Source: a bacterium (GTDB lineage Bacteria > Bacillota > Bacilli > Lactobacillales > Streptococcaceae). Taken from it: 64,000 nt of DNA. Positions 38,100 through 46,302 of this stretch are shown here, in pieces. The DNA is taken from positions 186,001 through 250,000 of the forward strand of contig CAJNBW010000001.1 in NCBI GenBank assembly GCA_905221105.1, written 5' to 3'. The position numbers were made by a program, and so were the translations under genes. The first letter of the stretch is position 1. The number at the start of each line of letters is the position of its first letter. Under the pieces are notes generated by a model. It had not been told where the DNA came from. It ran no database searches and worked only from the letters and a program-made list of their open reading frames with translations.

Positions 38100-38162
38100 A
38101 AAAAATTCCAATTACGGTTTACGAACCTTATCTTTGCTGGTTTCTCTATATTTTTTTAGTTC
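38100..38162 (-). pseudogene. Fragment of a second Rpn-family gene
   Basis: About 64 bases closely match an internal part of the adjacent Rpn gene (38469-38532, encoding LKKYRETSKDKVRKPWLEFF). In this copy the Trp codon is a stop (ELKKYRETSKDKVRKP-stop-LEFF). It abuts the stop codon of the neighbour. The remaining bases to ccdA (37905-38099) hold nothing I recognise. Confidence 0.8.
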
Positions 38163-39075
38163 TTATTTGCGATGCTCTTTCAATAATTCTTCAAACTCAG
38201 AGACAGTCATACCTAACTGCTGGCTGGCAACCTCAGAAGTCAAAAGACGCTTACGAACCATATCTAAAAAAGCAAGCAGTTTTCCACGTTCCAAACCTTT
38301 TTCTTCAGCTTGTTCCAAGGCATAATCCTGTGCTAACAAGGCTTGTTCTTCTCGCATACGTAGTTGACTAAACATTTTCCTGTCCTCCTCGGACCAGCTC
38401 TTGTAGTCTAGCAGTTGGTCTGCCTGGCTGATGGCTCGCTCGGGGCGCTGAGTAAAGGGCTTGTTCCCAAAAAACTCCAACCACGGCTTGCGAACCTTAT
38501 CTTTGCTGGTTTCTCTGTATTTTTTCAATTCCAAGAACGCCATCTTAACCAGATGGTTTTCTTGTCCATTGTTTGTGATAGTTAAGACCTCACCTGTCGT
38601 GTCCTCCCGCATACTGAAACTGTGAAAAGCTAAGTCATCTTGGAAATAATTACTATCTACAATAGCTATTGCGTATACTGGTGCAATGTGTTTGTAACTC
38701 TGATGAGTATTGCCCTCTTGCTGGCGAATTTTTTCTAGGTTCTGATTGACCTGACTGCATAAGTAAGCCCACAAACGATTGATGAAAAAATTCTGATGAT
38801 GTACCTGTATTTCGATAATAACTTGAGTTCCATTGTCCAATTCCGCCAAAACATCTATACTGGTATAGAAATCCTTCACTGAATAAGGCATGGAGGGTAA
38901 GACGTGTATATTGCTTCCCTCCAAAATCGTTACATTTTTTGCAGGTAAGTCCAACATATTTTGCAGGTAAGTCCAACATATCGCGAATAAATTGACAAGT
39001 GATTTCCGGATTGCTAAAAATCTTCTTAGCAACCAAATCATTAGTTGGGCTGATGCCCGGATGTCTGAGAATCAT
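38163..39075 (-). pseudogene. Rpn-family recombination-promoting nuclease/transposase, broken by a 22-bp duplication
   Basis: PD-(D/E)XK nuclease family transposase (TIGR01784). ATG 39075 has AAAAGGAGGAAAAGG ahead: MILRHPGISPTNDLVAKKIF. After residues RDMLDLPAK the frame shifts because 22 bases are present twice in tandem (38938-38959 and 38960-38981). Removing one copy restores RDMLDLPAKNVTILEGS and an uninterrupted protein of about 297 residues; downstream SIDVLAELDNGTQVIIEIQ carries the catalytic Asp and Glu-x-Gln. As it stands, the start frame reads LDLPAKYVGLTCKKCND and ends later. Relatives promote RecA-independent recombination. Probably inactive, but the repair is one slippage event away. 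Confidence 0.9.
38938..38981. repeat. 22-bp tandem duplication
   Basis: Two perfect copies of a unit that begins TTTGCAGGTAAGTC and ends CAACATAT, with no base between. 22 is not a multiple of three, so the duplication is the frameshift in the Rpn gene. Confidence 0.97.
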
Positions 39076-39106
39076 CCTTTTCCTCCTTTTATTATACCAC
39101 AGTTTT

Positions 39107-39213
39107 ATACTCAATGAAAATCAAAGAGCAAACTAGGAAACTGGCCGCAGGCTGTACTTGAGTACGGCAAGGGCGATGTTGACGTGGTTTGAATTTGATT
39201 TTCGAAGAGTATT
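39107..39213 (-). repeat. BOX element (boxA-boxC, no boxB)
   Basis: About 107 bases: ATACTCAATGAAAATCAAAG at the left (boxC) and GATTTTCGAAGAGTAT at the right (boxA), joined by a degenerate GTACTTGAGTACGG hairpin. It follows the Rpn start region on the opposite side of its promoter. 39214-39327 has nothing else. Confidence 0.88.
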
Positions 39214-39327
39214 AAATCTAGTTTTACTAGATTCACTGACTCTATCTATTTATTCGGAAAATAAAGGATAAATGAAATAGGCAATAAAAAAATAAGGACA
39301 GCGGATAAGCAATAAATTTTAAGCTTA

Positions 39328-39876
39328 TCAGTCCTCCTTACTTATCTGATAATAAATAAGATCCGCAAGATAGCCTTTTCTCTCCACCCCATTTGCAACA
39401 GTTTTTAGATAGGACATTCCAGCTTTTTCCATGACACGACCTGAAACTGGATTGAGACTAGCATATCGAGCTCTGGCCTTTTGAAAGACTGCTTGAGTAA
39501 AACAAAAGTCTAAGACGACTTTCAAGGCCTCTGTCATCATACCATTTCCCCAGTAAGCCTTGCCAAGCACATAGCCAATTTCACAAGAAGAATCGTTCTC
39601 ATCTATTGTAACGATACTGATATCTCCAATCACTTGTTCTGGGTTTTCTTTGAGACAAATGGCCCATTTGTAATAGTTGGGATTTGTATAGGAGGCAACC
39701 CAATTTCGAATCGAGTTTCGAGTGACCTCAACATTAGGATGGGGATCCCAAGTGACATAGGTCAGATTCTCAGCGGATGAAGCCCAATTATGAAACATAG
39801 CTTCTGCATCACTTTCCACAAATCTTCGCAAGATTAAACGATCTGTCTGTAATATTTGCGTACCGATAGATTTCAC
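39328..39876 (-). CDS. GNAT acetyltransferase, RimJ/RimL type
   Basis: 182 residues, starting at GTG 39876 with GTGAGGTAGTATA as ribosome site. TDRLILRRFVESDAEAMF is the RimJ/RimL opening; ISIVTIDENDSSCEIGYVLGKAYWGNGMMTEAL carries the acetyl-CoA loop (G-x-x-y-w-G-x-G), and RYASLNPVSGRVMEKAGM the C-terminal motif with Asn-x-x-Ser. Members acetylate ribosomal protein or other N-termini or small amines. No operon partner. Confidence 0.87.
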   Translation of the reverse strand: MKSIGTQILQTDRLILRRFVESDAEAMFHNWASSAENLTYVTWDPHPNVEVTRNSIRNWVASYTNPNYYKWAICLKENPEQVIGDISIVTIDENDSSCEIGYVLGKAYWGNGMMTEALKVVLDFCFTQAVFQKARARYASLNPVSGRVMEKAGMSYLKTVANGVERKGYLADLIYYQISKED

Positions 39877-40300
39877 TATACTACCTCACTTTCTGATAGA
39901 TGATTCTCTGCCCAACCTCAATTTAAATTTACTTTGCTTTTGAATTTCAAGGTAATAAGCTAAAAAGGCCCACTGGACCTTCCTCGCTTACTTATTTCCA
40001 TACTCGGGGTAAAAGGACTAAACTCAGCAATAGCTAGAAAACGAGTTTTTCATCTAATCCCTTGACACAGTCGCTGTCTGATTTGAAATGCGCTTTTCCA
40101 AGCTTTTTCAAACCTAGTCATCGTTACGGAGTTAGACAAGGAAAATCGAACTCTTCAAGTTACCGGACCTACTCTCACTTTTTTATTTCAAGGTGAGAGG
40201 CTGAAAACCTCCACTGGAGGTTCCTCATTTTCTTATTTCTAAACTCGGGGTAAAAAGATCCCCCGGACCTTCTTCGCTTACTTATTTCTGTGCTCAGGGT
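39877..40300. repeat. Degenerate 50-70 bp direct repeats, no gene
   Basis: Gene-free. Three related units: 39949-40012, 40187-40254 and 40258-40305. Each contains a remnant of CCTCCACTGGAGGTT (or CCCACTGGACCTTC), then CTCGCTTACTTATTTC and CTCGGGGTAAAA. Two start with ATTTCAAGGT. The part between (40013-40186) has no open frame; it contains short inverted segments but no IS I recognise. The units look like repeated copies of the nadE terminator and flank. Confidence 0.65.
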
Positions 40301-40323
40301 AAAAACCTCCACTGGAGGTTTTT
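40301..40323 (-). terminator. nadE terminator overlapping its stop codon
   Basis: AAAAACCTCC-A-CTGGAGGTTTTT type perfect palindrome; the nadE TAA lies in the first arm. Confidence 0.85.
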
Positions 40324-41146
40324 ACTCCCAAAAGTCATCAAATACTGTGATTGGTAAGTGGCGTTTATGTTGGCCTTTGTGCCACCAGTTTTCAATAGTC
40401 GTTTGAGCTTCTGGGCTGATTGTTTTGCCTTCTAGGTAATCGTCAATCTCTGCATAGGTGACTCCGAGAGCTACTTCATCAGCTAGGCCTGGTTTGTCTT
40501 CTTCTAGGTCTGCTGTTGGGATTTTTTCATAAAGGGCTGGGTCTGCACCAAGTTCCTTCAAGAGTTGTTTTCCTTGGCGTTTATTGAGGCGGAAAAGGGG
40601 TAAAATATCTGCACCTCCGTCACCAAACTTGGTAAAGAAACCTGTGATATTTTCCGCAGCATGGTCTGTACCAATGACCGCTCCGCTATGGGCACCTGCA
40701 AGGGCATACTGAGCAATCATACGACAACGTGCCTTGATATTCCCCTTGTTGAAGTCTGAAACAGGACTACCTGTCGCTTCAACTGCTGCTGTCATGGCGT
40801 CAGCAGATTCCTTGATATTAACTACCAAGCTGACATCTGGCTGAATAAAGGCTAGGGCTTTTTGAGCATCTGCTTCATCAGCTTGCACTCCGTATGGCAG
40901 GCGGACAGCGATAAATTTGTAGCTGTCATCTCCTGTCTCTGCTCGCAGTTCTTCCATAGCTAATTGGGCCAAACGACCTGCCAAGGTTGAGTCTTGTCCC
41001 CCAGAAATACCTAGTACAAAAGTTTTAAGAAAGGGATGCTTTTTCAGATATCTTTTTAAGAAATCAATGGAACGACGGATTTCTTCCTGAGCATCAATCA
41101 CTGGTTTCACGCCCAGTTCTTGGATAATCGTTTCTTGTAAACTCAT
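40322..41146 (-). CDS. nadE: NAD+ synthetase, ammonia-dependent
   Basis: 274 residues. Amidates deamido-NAD to NAD with ATP and ammonia. ATP-pyrophosphatase P-loop [18 protein letters not shown] near residues 45-62, [12 protein letters not shown] near 140, [34 protein letters not shown] near 165-195. There is no glutaminase domain, so the enzyme uses free NH3. It overlaps pncB by 4 bases (ATGA); the two make the last and first steps of NAD salvage from nicotinate. Confidence 0.97.
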   Translation of the reverse strand: MSLQETIIQELGVKPVIDAQEEIRRSIDFLKRYLKKHPFLKTFVLGISGGQDSTLAGRLAQLAMEELRAETGDDSYKFIAVRLPYGVQADEADAQKALAFIQPDVSLVVNIKESADAMTAAVEATGSPVSDFNKGNIKARCRMIAQYALAGAHSGAVIGTDHAAENITGFFTKFGDGGADILPLFRLNKRQGKQLLKELGADPALYEKIPTADLEEDKPGLADEVALGVTYAEIDDYLEGKTISPEAQTTIENWWHKGQHKRHLPITVFDDFWE

Positions 41147-42603
41147 TCTTCTTCTCCTTCACCAAGGGCTTCCTTGCGCATTTTGTCAATCAAGTCCATC
41201 TTGTCTTGCCATACATCACGCGCCAAATCCACTGGATAATGCTGCGGATTGAGAACACGCTTGTACTCATCCCACAACTTGTCAAATTCCTTACGGGCAT
41301 AAGCCTGAATCTCAGTCAAGCTAGGCAGGTTGTAAATCAATTTCCCGTCCTTGAAAATATCCACCAAGAGAGGAACAGCATCAAAATTACGAACAGTCTT
41401 CTTAATATATGTATAAGTTGGATGGAACATCTTGATTTCTGTCATACCGCTCACATCCACACCATCATAGGTGATGTAGTCGCCCTCTGACTTGCCTTTT
41501 TCATGACTGGTAATGCGCCACACCTGCTTCTTACCTGGCGTAGAAACTTTTTCCGCATTATTAGACAGCTTGATGGTATTGCGCATCTGACCATTTTCAT
41601 CTTCGATCGCCACAATCTTGTAAACTGCCCCAAGAGCTGGTTGGTCATAGGCTGTAATTAGCTTGGTTCCCACGCCCCAGACATCAATCTTGGCCTTTTG
41701 CATCTTGAGGTTGAGGATGGTATTTTCATCCAAATCATTAGAAGCATAAATCTTAGCCTCTGTAAATCCAGCCTCGTCCAGTTGCTGACGGACTTTCTTA
41801 GAAATGTAGGCAATATCCCCAGAGTCAATCCGCACACCCATAAAGTTAATCTGGTCACCCAGCTCACGCGCCACCTGAATGGCAGCTGGCACACCGATGC
41901 GAAGGGTGTCATAGGTATCCACAAGAAAGACGCAATTTTTGTGGGTCGCAGCATAAGCCTTGAAGGCCTCATAGTCGTTACCATAAACCTGTACCAAGGC
42001 ATGGGCGTGGGTCCCCAAGACAGGAATGTCAAAGAGTTTACCAGCACGCACGTTGCTGGTTCCATTGGCACCACCAATCACCGCTGCGCGTGTTCCCCAG
42101 ATAGCCGCATCCATTTCTTGCGCCCGACGTGTCCCAAACTCCATCAAGGGTTCATCTTCAATGACTGAACGAATACGAGCTGCTTTGGTGGCCACCAAGG
42201 TCTGGTAGTTGACGATATTCAAAAGGGCTGTTTCGACCAACTGACATTGGGCTAGAGGGCCTTCCACCTGCACAATCGGCTCATTAGCAAAGACCAAGTC
42301 TCCTTCTTGAGCAGAACGAACGGTCAACTCCAACTTAAAATTGCGGAGATAGTCCAAGAATGCCCCATGATAGCCCAGCGACTCCAAATAGGCAATATCG
42401 CTATCTGAAAAACGCAGGTCTTCAAGATAATTCACAATTCTTTCCAAACCAGCAAAAACCGCATAGCCATTCTTAAAAGGCTGTTGGCGGAAATACACCT
42501 CAAAGACCGCCTTTTTATTGTGAATCCCTTGGTCAAAGTAAACCTGCATCATGTTAATCTGGTACAAGTCCGTGTGCAATGTCAAACTATCATCTGGATA
42601 CAT
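41143..42603 (-). CDS. pncB: Nicotinate phosphoribosyltransferase
   Basis: 486 residues. Makes nicotinate mononucleotide from nicotinate and PRPP with ATP hydrolysis. LTDLYQ-type opening ([15 protein letters not shown]), [31 protein letters not shown] near 165-195, [15 protein letters not shown], and [22 protein letters not shown] near 258-280. The start at 42603 has TAAGGAAGTAGGAAAAGT before ATG. Transcribed with nadE from a TATAAT extended -10 promoter, with an inverted repeat between promoter and start. Confidence 0.96.
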   Translation of the reverse strand: MYPDDSLTLHTDLYQINMMQVYFDQGIHNKKAVFEVYFRQQPFKNGYAVFAGLERIVNYLEDLRFSDSDIAYLESLGYHGAFLDYLRNFKLELTVRSAQEGDLVFANEPIVQVEGPLAQCQLVETALLNIVNYQTLVATKAARIRSVIEDEPLMEFGTRRAQEMDAAIWGTRAAVIGGANGTSNVRAGKLFDIPVLGTHAHALVQVYGNDYEAFKAYAATHKNCVFLVDTYDTLRIGVPAAIQVARELGDQINFMGVRIDSGDIAYISKKVRQQLDEAGFTEAKIYASNDLDENTILNLKMQKAKIDVWGVGTKLITAYDQPALGAVYKIVAIEDENGQMRNTIKLSNNAEKVSTPGKKQVWRITSHEKGKSEGDYITYDGVDVSGMTEIKMFHPTYTYIKKTVRNFDAVPLLVDIFKDGKLIYNLPSLTEIQAYARKEFDKLWDEYKRVLNPQHYPVDLARDVWQDKMDLIDKMRKEALGEGEEE

Positions 42604-42630
42604 ACTTTTCCTACTTCCTTAGCTAGAAAC

Positions 42631-42657
42631 ACATGAAATTTTCAAATACTTTCATGT
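42631..42657. promoter_or_regulatory. Inverted repeat in the pncB leader, candidate operator
   Basis: ACATGAAA-N11-TTTCATGT, 8-base perfect arms, 19 bases downstream of the -10 and about 30 bases before the pncB start. The position fits an operator for a niacin-type regulator, but I cannot match a known motif. Confidence 0.5.
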
Positions 42658-42676
42658 ATTCCAATAAATTAGTACT

Positions 42677-42685
42677 ATTATATCA
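42677..42685 (-). promoter_or_regulatory. pncB-nadE extended -10 promoter
   Basis: Minus strand TGATATAAT (TG-N-TATAAT). Confidence 0.65.
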
Positions 42686-42717
42686 CATTTTAGCTGGATT
42701 GAGAAAAGAGTAACAAG

Positions 42718-43206
42718 CTATTCTCCACTCTCCAATTTATCCATGTCTTGCTCAAATTTTTTCTGGGCCCATTCTCCATAGCTCTTCAGACCGAGATTGC
42801 CGATAAAGACCCAAGGAAGGTAAATGACATAAGTAATGACCCATGCGGACAGGTATTTAGCGTTCAAAGGATTGTGCTGATAAATTTCTATGTTGAATTG
42901 ATAATTCTGCAACATCAAGAGAGTCGTAATAGCGAGAGTTACCAGCAAACACCCTAAAATTGTAAAATGAAAACGACTATAGTAGTTCACACCCAAATCT
43001 CGAGCACGGCCGAAAAAGTAAGAAGTTCCAATAATGATAATGATGAGAATCATTCTCGGATTAAAAAGACTTGGTGCTAATACTGCAATCATATAAGATA
43101 AAAGCAAGAAAGCTATAGAGATATAGAAACTTTCAGCCCCCGCTTTATTCATCAGTTGTTCTTCTCTTTCGTCTAATAATTGATAATAAAAAAATCTATT
43201 TTTCAT
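42718..43206 (-). CDS. Four-helix membrane protein linked to an XRE regulator
   Basis: 162 residues. MKNRFFYYQLLDEREEQLMNKAG, then four hydrophobic segments (SFYISIAFLLLSYMIAVLAP; MILIIIIIGTSYFFG; FTILGCLLVTLAITTLLML; SAWVITYVIYLPWVFIGNL) and a charged tail KKFEQDMDKLES. The DER-E-E opening with a conserved membrane core is common beside small XRE regulators in Firmicutes. Function unknown. It overlaps the end of the XRE gene (ATGAAAAATAG), so it is translated in tandem with it. Confidence 0.8.
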   Translation of the reverse strand: MKNRFFYYQLLDEREEQLMNKAGAESFYISIAFLLLSYMIAVLAPSLFNPRMILIIIIIGTSYFFGRARDLGVNYYSRFHFTILGCLLVTLAITTLLMLQNYQFNIEIYQHNPLNAKYLSAWVITYVIYLPWVFIGNLGLKSYGEWAQKKFEQDMDKLESGE

Positions 43207-43405
43207 CTTCTTCCTCCCAAAATAGTTGGTCTAGGGTTTTCCCTAAACATCTGCAAATGGACTGGCAGAGCGAGAGACTAGGATTGTATTTTCCCGCCTC
43301 TATCAAACCAATAGTTTGGCGCGTCACCCCAACAGCCTCTGCCAGTTGACCTTGTGTTAAATCAAGCTCGACTCGAGCTAATTTTAATTTTAAATTTTTA
43401 GCCAC
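43196..43405 (-). CDS. XRE-family HTH regulator (YgzD-like, 69 residues)
   Basis: Small DNA-binding protein: NLKLKLARVELDLTQGQLAE, then VGVTRQTIGLIEAGKYNPSL, and ending KTLDQLFWEEEDEK. The start is GTG 43405, because AAGGAGG lies seven bases before it; the frame upstream to ATG 43435 includes the ribosome site and is not needed. The fold is a single helix-turn-helix with no extra domain. It forms a unit with the downstream membrane gene. A promoter (TTGGAG-N16-TATAAT) is 75 bases upstream with AGCTGTCAGCT nearby as a possible own operator. Confidence 0.87.
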   Translation of the reverse strand: MAKNLKLKLARVELDLTQGQLAEAVGVTRQTIGLIEAGKYNPSLSLCQSICRCLGKTLDQLFWEEEDEK

Positions 43406-43479
43406 CTGCGTCCTCCTTATAGTTTTAATACTCATCTACTCTTAAAAAATCCAAAACTATTACAAGCTGTCAGCTATTT

Positions 43480-43507
43480 ATTATAACCTCATTAATTAGC
43501 ACTCCAA
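43480..43507 (-). promoter_or_regulatory. Promoter of the XRE-membrane protein pair
   Basis: TTGGAG (43502-43507), 16-base spacer, TATAAT (43480-43485), on the minus strand. 43508-43790 has no gene and no other clear signal. Confidence 0.65.
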
Positions 43508-43790
43508 TATTATCTTCCGCCTAAAATCAGTATGTTGGATTATTTGAAATAAACTCCCTAGCTGGCTACTTGATTTTTTGTTTAGTATTAGCTTTAGTAG
43601 GGTCTTTTAAATGAGTTTTGATTGATTGTATTTCTTGTTTAGTTTAGTTGCTTTCATATCACTATTATATAATGCTTTTAGAAATGAGTCTAGCATAAGA
43701 CAAAAACGTGTACACTGCAAGAGCAGGGGCATAGCAAGATGACTGATTTTTTTACTAGATTTTAAGTCTGCAAAATAAGACTAAACGAAA

Positions 43791-44519
43791 CTAAAATGAA
43801 TACTCCTTGCTTTTCTTGAGAGTGAAAAAGTACAATAAAATGATTGTAGTGATTACCACAAGATACTGACTAATAGACATCGTATTTGAAGCAACAAATA
43901 CAGGTAAGGAATAAAAAGGAAGAAGTTCAATTGCTTTGATAAACAAATCATTACTAGTATTCATCATAATCGTATTTAATATATTAGGGATAAATAGTAG
44001 TAAAGCTACTAAAATACCAAATACCAAGCCACTTTTCAATTTGTATAAATAGAAAATGTAAGATAATAGAAAATAAAATAGTACTAACAAAATTGTATTG
44101 ACTACAATGGCTACTATAAAATCTAATCCTAGATCACCTGGAACACCCAATTTACTTACGATGACTAATAACACAATGCCATTCAAAGCATAAATAATGG
44201 AAACTGAGATGGCATATAGAAAATTGGACAAAACGTAAATTATCCGATTTTTCTGTTGATTATAAAATAAACTTATCGTATTGTGGGAAAAATCCCTACT
44301 AATAATTCGGTTAGCATGTATAACAGCCATTAACATACCGAGCATAGCATAAAAATTTGAAATATGCTTAATACCAAGTGATGTCCCTTGACTATTTAGA
44401 ATAAAGAATGTAACCAGTATCGGCGGTATAAACGAGATAATCAATCCGAGATATACTACGCCTGATGAATATAAATCTCTTATATTTTCCTTAAGAAAAT
44501 TCAATTTATTTAATTTCAT
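43791..44519 (-). CDS. ABC-type exporter permease
   Basis: 242 residues, about six transmembrane helices (VVYLGLIISFIPPILVTFFIL; HISNFYAMLGMLMAVI; IYVLSNFLYAISVSIIYALNGIVLLVI; FIVAIVVNTILLVLFYFLLSYIFYL; LVFGILVALLLFIPNIL; YLVVITTIILLYFFTL). No EAA loop, so it is an exporter of the bacitracin/lantibiotic-immunity or ABC-2 type. Strikingly AT-rich codons (many Asn, Ile, Leu TTA). It lies 15 bases after the second half of the split ATPase; substrate unknown and no peptide precursor or regulator lies directly beside it. Confidence 0.8.
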   Translation of the reverse strand: MKLNKLNFLKENIRDLYSSGVVYLGLIISFIPPILVTFFILNSQGTSLGIKHISNFYAMLGMLMAVIHANRIISRDFSHNTISLFYNQQKNRIIYVLSNFLYAISVSIIYALNGIVLLVIVSKLGVPGDLGLDFIVAIVVNTILLVLFYFLLSYIFYLYKLKSGLVFGILVALLLFIPNILNTIMMNTSNDLFIKAIELLPFYSLPVFVASNTMSISQYLVVITTIILLYFFTLKKSKEYSF

Positions 44520-44534
44520 GATTATAACCTTCCT

Positions 44535-45379
44535 TTATTTTGAACGATTTAGATAAATATCTTTAAGCGTCTCTTTTTTAGTTTCAAAATCAACTACTTT
44601 AATAGAGTTTTCGTTAAAAAATTTAAAAAGCTCACTACTTTGAATATTCCCAGACATAGTAATTTTCAGTCCTTCTTCCTGAACAATATCCCCAAATTCT
44701 TGTTTGGTAATGAAAATGTCTCTATCTGTAGCTGATGAAAAAGCTATCTCAAACAAGCAAGTATGACTATCTTTTCCTACTTTTTGGAATGTCAAAAGCC
44801 CGTTCTCCAAGAAAAGAACCCTCTCACAAATTTCTTCAATATCTTCTAATTTATGACTCGATATTAAAATTCCCACATTTTCATGTAAAGCTAAGTTTTT
44901 AGAACCGCTAAAACTATTTGTGATGATTCAATATCTAAACCATTAGTCGGTTCATCTAAAATCAATACATCAGGTTCCGTAACGAGAGTTAGAAGCAAAG
45001 CTAATTTTTGTTTTGTACCCAAAGAATAGGTCTTTACTTTTTTATTAATAGACTGAGTCAAATCTAACTCTTGGATCAAACTTCCAAATCTTTCTTGATT
45101 GTAGTCAACACCATATAAATTTGATAAATATTTTAAATTCTCTAAACCTGTTTTAGATAAAAATAATTTTGGTTCTTCGATTAAATACCCAACATTATCA
45201 CTACTTGTAATATTCCCTGAAGTCGGTTGATTATTCTGAACAAGAATTTTCATCAATGTACTCTTGCCAACTCCGTTTCTCCCTACTAGACCAACAATTT
45301 CACCCTTATTAAGTGCAAAATTTATATCTTTGAGAATGATTGAATGACCATAATGCTTACTTACATTTATAACTTCCAT
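44535..45379 (-). pseudogene. ABC exporter ATPase split by a one-base frameshift
   Basis: Two frames make one BcrA-like ATPase of about 282 residues. N-terminal part (44891-45379): Walker A GLVGRNGVGKST, signature YSLGTKQKLALLLTL, Walker B VLILDEPTNGLD, then SSQIVLAVLKT-stop. C-terminal part (44535-44876) continues MGILISSHKLEDIEEICERVLFLENG, with the switch His. The break is in an A5 run (CTAAAAACTTAGC; plus-strand T run 44896-44900): one more A gives LAVLKNLALHENVGILISSHK. The A5 run suggests slippage or a sequencing slip. Promoter TTGCAT-N16-TATAAT upstream. Confidence 0.9.
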
Positions 45380-45459
45380 TTTTCAATTCCTCCATTAATA
45401 TTCTTGGTTTTCTCTTTGATCATCATTAATTTTAAAAAGTTGCGCCTCTTTTCAACATC

Positions 45460-45487
45460 ATTATATCATATATCTAACTTAATGCAA
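45460..45487 (-). promoter_or_regulatory. ABC exporter promoter
   Basis: TTGCAT (45482-45487), 16-base spacer, TATAAT (45460-45465) on the minus strand. Confidence 0.8.
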
Positions 45488-45523
45488 TGTATAAATGTCA
45501 TTTTGTAAAATTTTATTAACAAA

Positions 45524-45553
45524 AACTCTCTACCACAAAAGATAGAGAGTCTT
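45524..45553. terminator. Hairpin after the HAD relic
   Basis: ACTCTCTA-CCACAAAAGA-TAGAGAGT with A/T-rich flanks; it would terminate leftward transcripts of the HAD relic. Confidence 0.6.
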
Positions 45554-45557
45554 GACT

Positions 45558-45719
45558 TTAAATATATAATTTCAAAATTTTGATGATATCAGTTCTTTTC
45601 TTAACCTGATAGACCTTGATTCCCAATTTTGGGGCTGCAATTGTATTGTCCTCAATATCACCTAGAAAGACACAATTTCTAGATTCTAACTAGTATTTAT
45701 CGAGAATCTCCTTAAATGT
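45558..45719 (-). pseudogene. HAD-family hydrolase, C-terminal relic
   Basis: One 54-codon frame with an in-frame stop: TFKEILDKY-stop-LESRNCVFLGDIEDNTIAAPKLGIKV-YQVKKRTDIIKILKLYI. The segment FLGDIEDNTIAAPKLGIK is a recognisable HAD motif IV (GDxxxD) with the AxxxG turn. There is no upstream body of the gene before 45791, so it is a fragment of a deleted gene. Rest of 45380-45790 is AT-rich with no other gene. Confidence 0.65.
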
Positions 45720-45791
45720 TACCCATAGCCACCATTCTACCTCCATACTTATGTCAAGCCCCCCTCTTTGCTTTATGATTTCATATTCTCC

Positions 45792-46202
45792 TTACAAATC
45801 TTTTTGGTAATAAAATCTTTTTCCTGTATAGGGATAGTCTTGCAAGGTAAAAACTTCCTTGTAGCCATGACTTAGATAAAAATCTGGCGCTTGAAACTGG
45901 TAAGTATTGACAAAAGCAAAACGACAGTTTAGATTCTTAGCTTCATTTTCAGCTTGTTGCAATAGTTTTGAACCGATTCCTTGCCCTCGCAGTTCCTCTT
46001 TTACAAACAAATACTCGATTTCTAGCCAATTTCCAAAAGTCTCTGCTACCAAGCCTGCTAGAAGATTGCCCTTTTCATCTTCAACATAAAGATTCAATGG
46101 CTCACTTTCAGCCTCTTCTCTTTTGGAACGATTATAAGCACGAATCAAATTCCCAATTTCTTGCGCCTTCTGGGATTCCTCATTTTCCAATCTAAAGTAC
46201 AT
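45792..46202 (-). CDS. GNAT acetyltransferase
   Basis: 136 residues. IEYLFVKEELRGQGIGSKLLQQAENEAK contains the acetyl-CoA loop (RGQGIGSKLL, about 77-86), and YQFQAPDFYLSHGYKEVF the C-terminal strand-turn typical of GNATs. Substrate unknown. It stands alone on the minus strand, with AGGAGGTTTGG ahead of ATG 46202 and no partner. It lies just on the right side of the plastic region and looks intact. Confidence 0.83.
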   Translation of the reverse strand: MYFRLENEESQKAQEIGNLIRAYNRSKREEAESEPLNLYVEDEKGNLLAGLVAETFGNWLEIEYLFVKEELRGQGIGSKLLQQAENEAKNLNCRFAFVNTYQFQAPDFYLSHGYKEVFTLQDYPYTGKRFYYQKDL

Positions 46203-46302
46203 CCAAACCTCCTCGAAAACTGATACAGCTTGATTATAGTCTTATTTCATTAAACTGTCAAACTAGAAAAAACCCACCAACCTAAGCTGATGAGTTTCAA
46301 AT

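Noticed and set aside
40013..40186. Possible IS remnant between repeat units
   Set aside because: No transposase frame or terminal inverted repeats are visible; left as unassigned.
43508..43790. Possible RNA gene between the ABC permease and the XRE gene
   Set aside because: Only AT-rich sequence with weak, short stems; no promoter or terminator pair that brackets a transcript.
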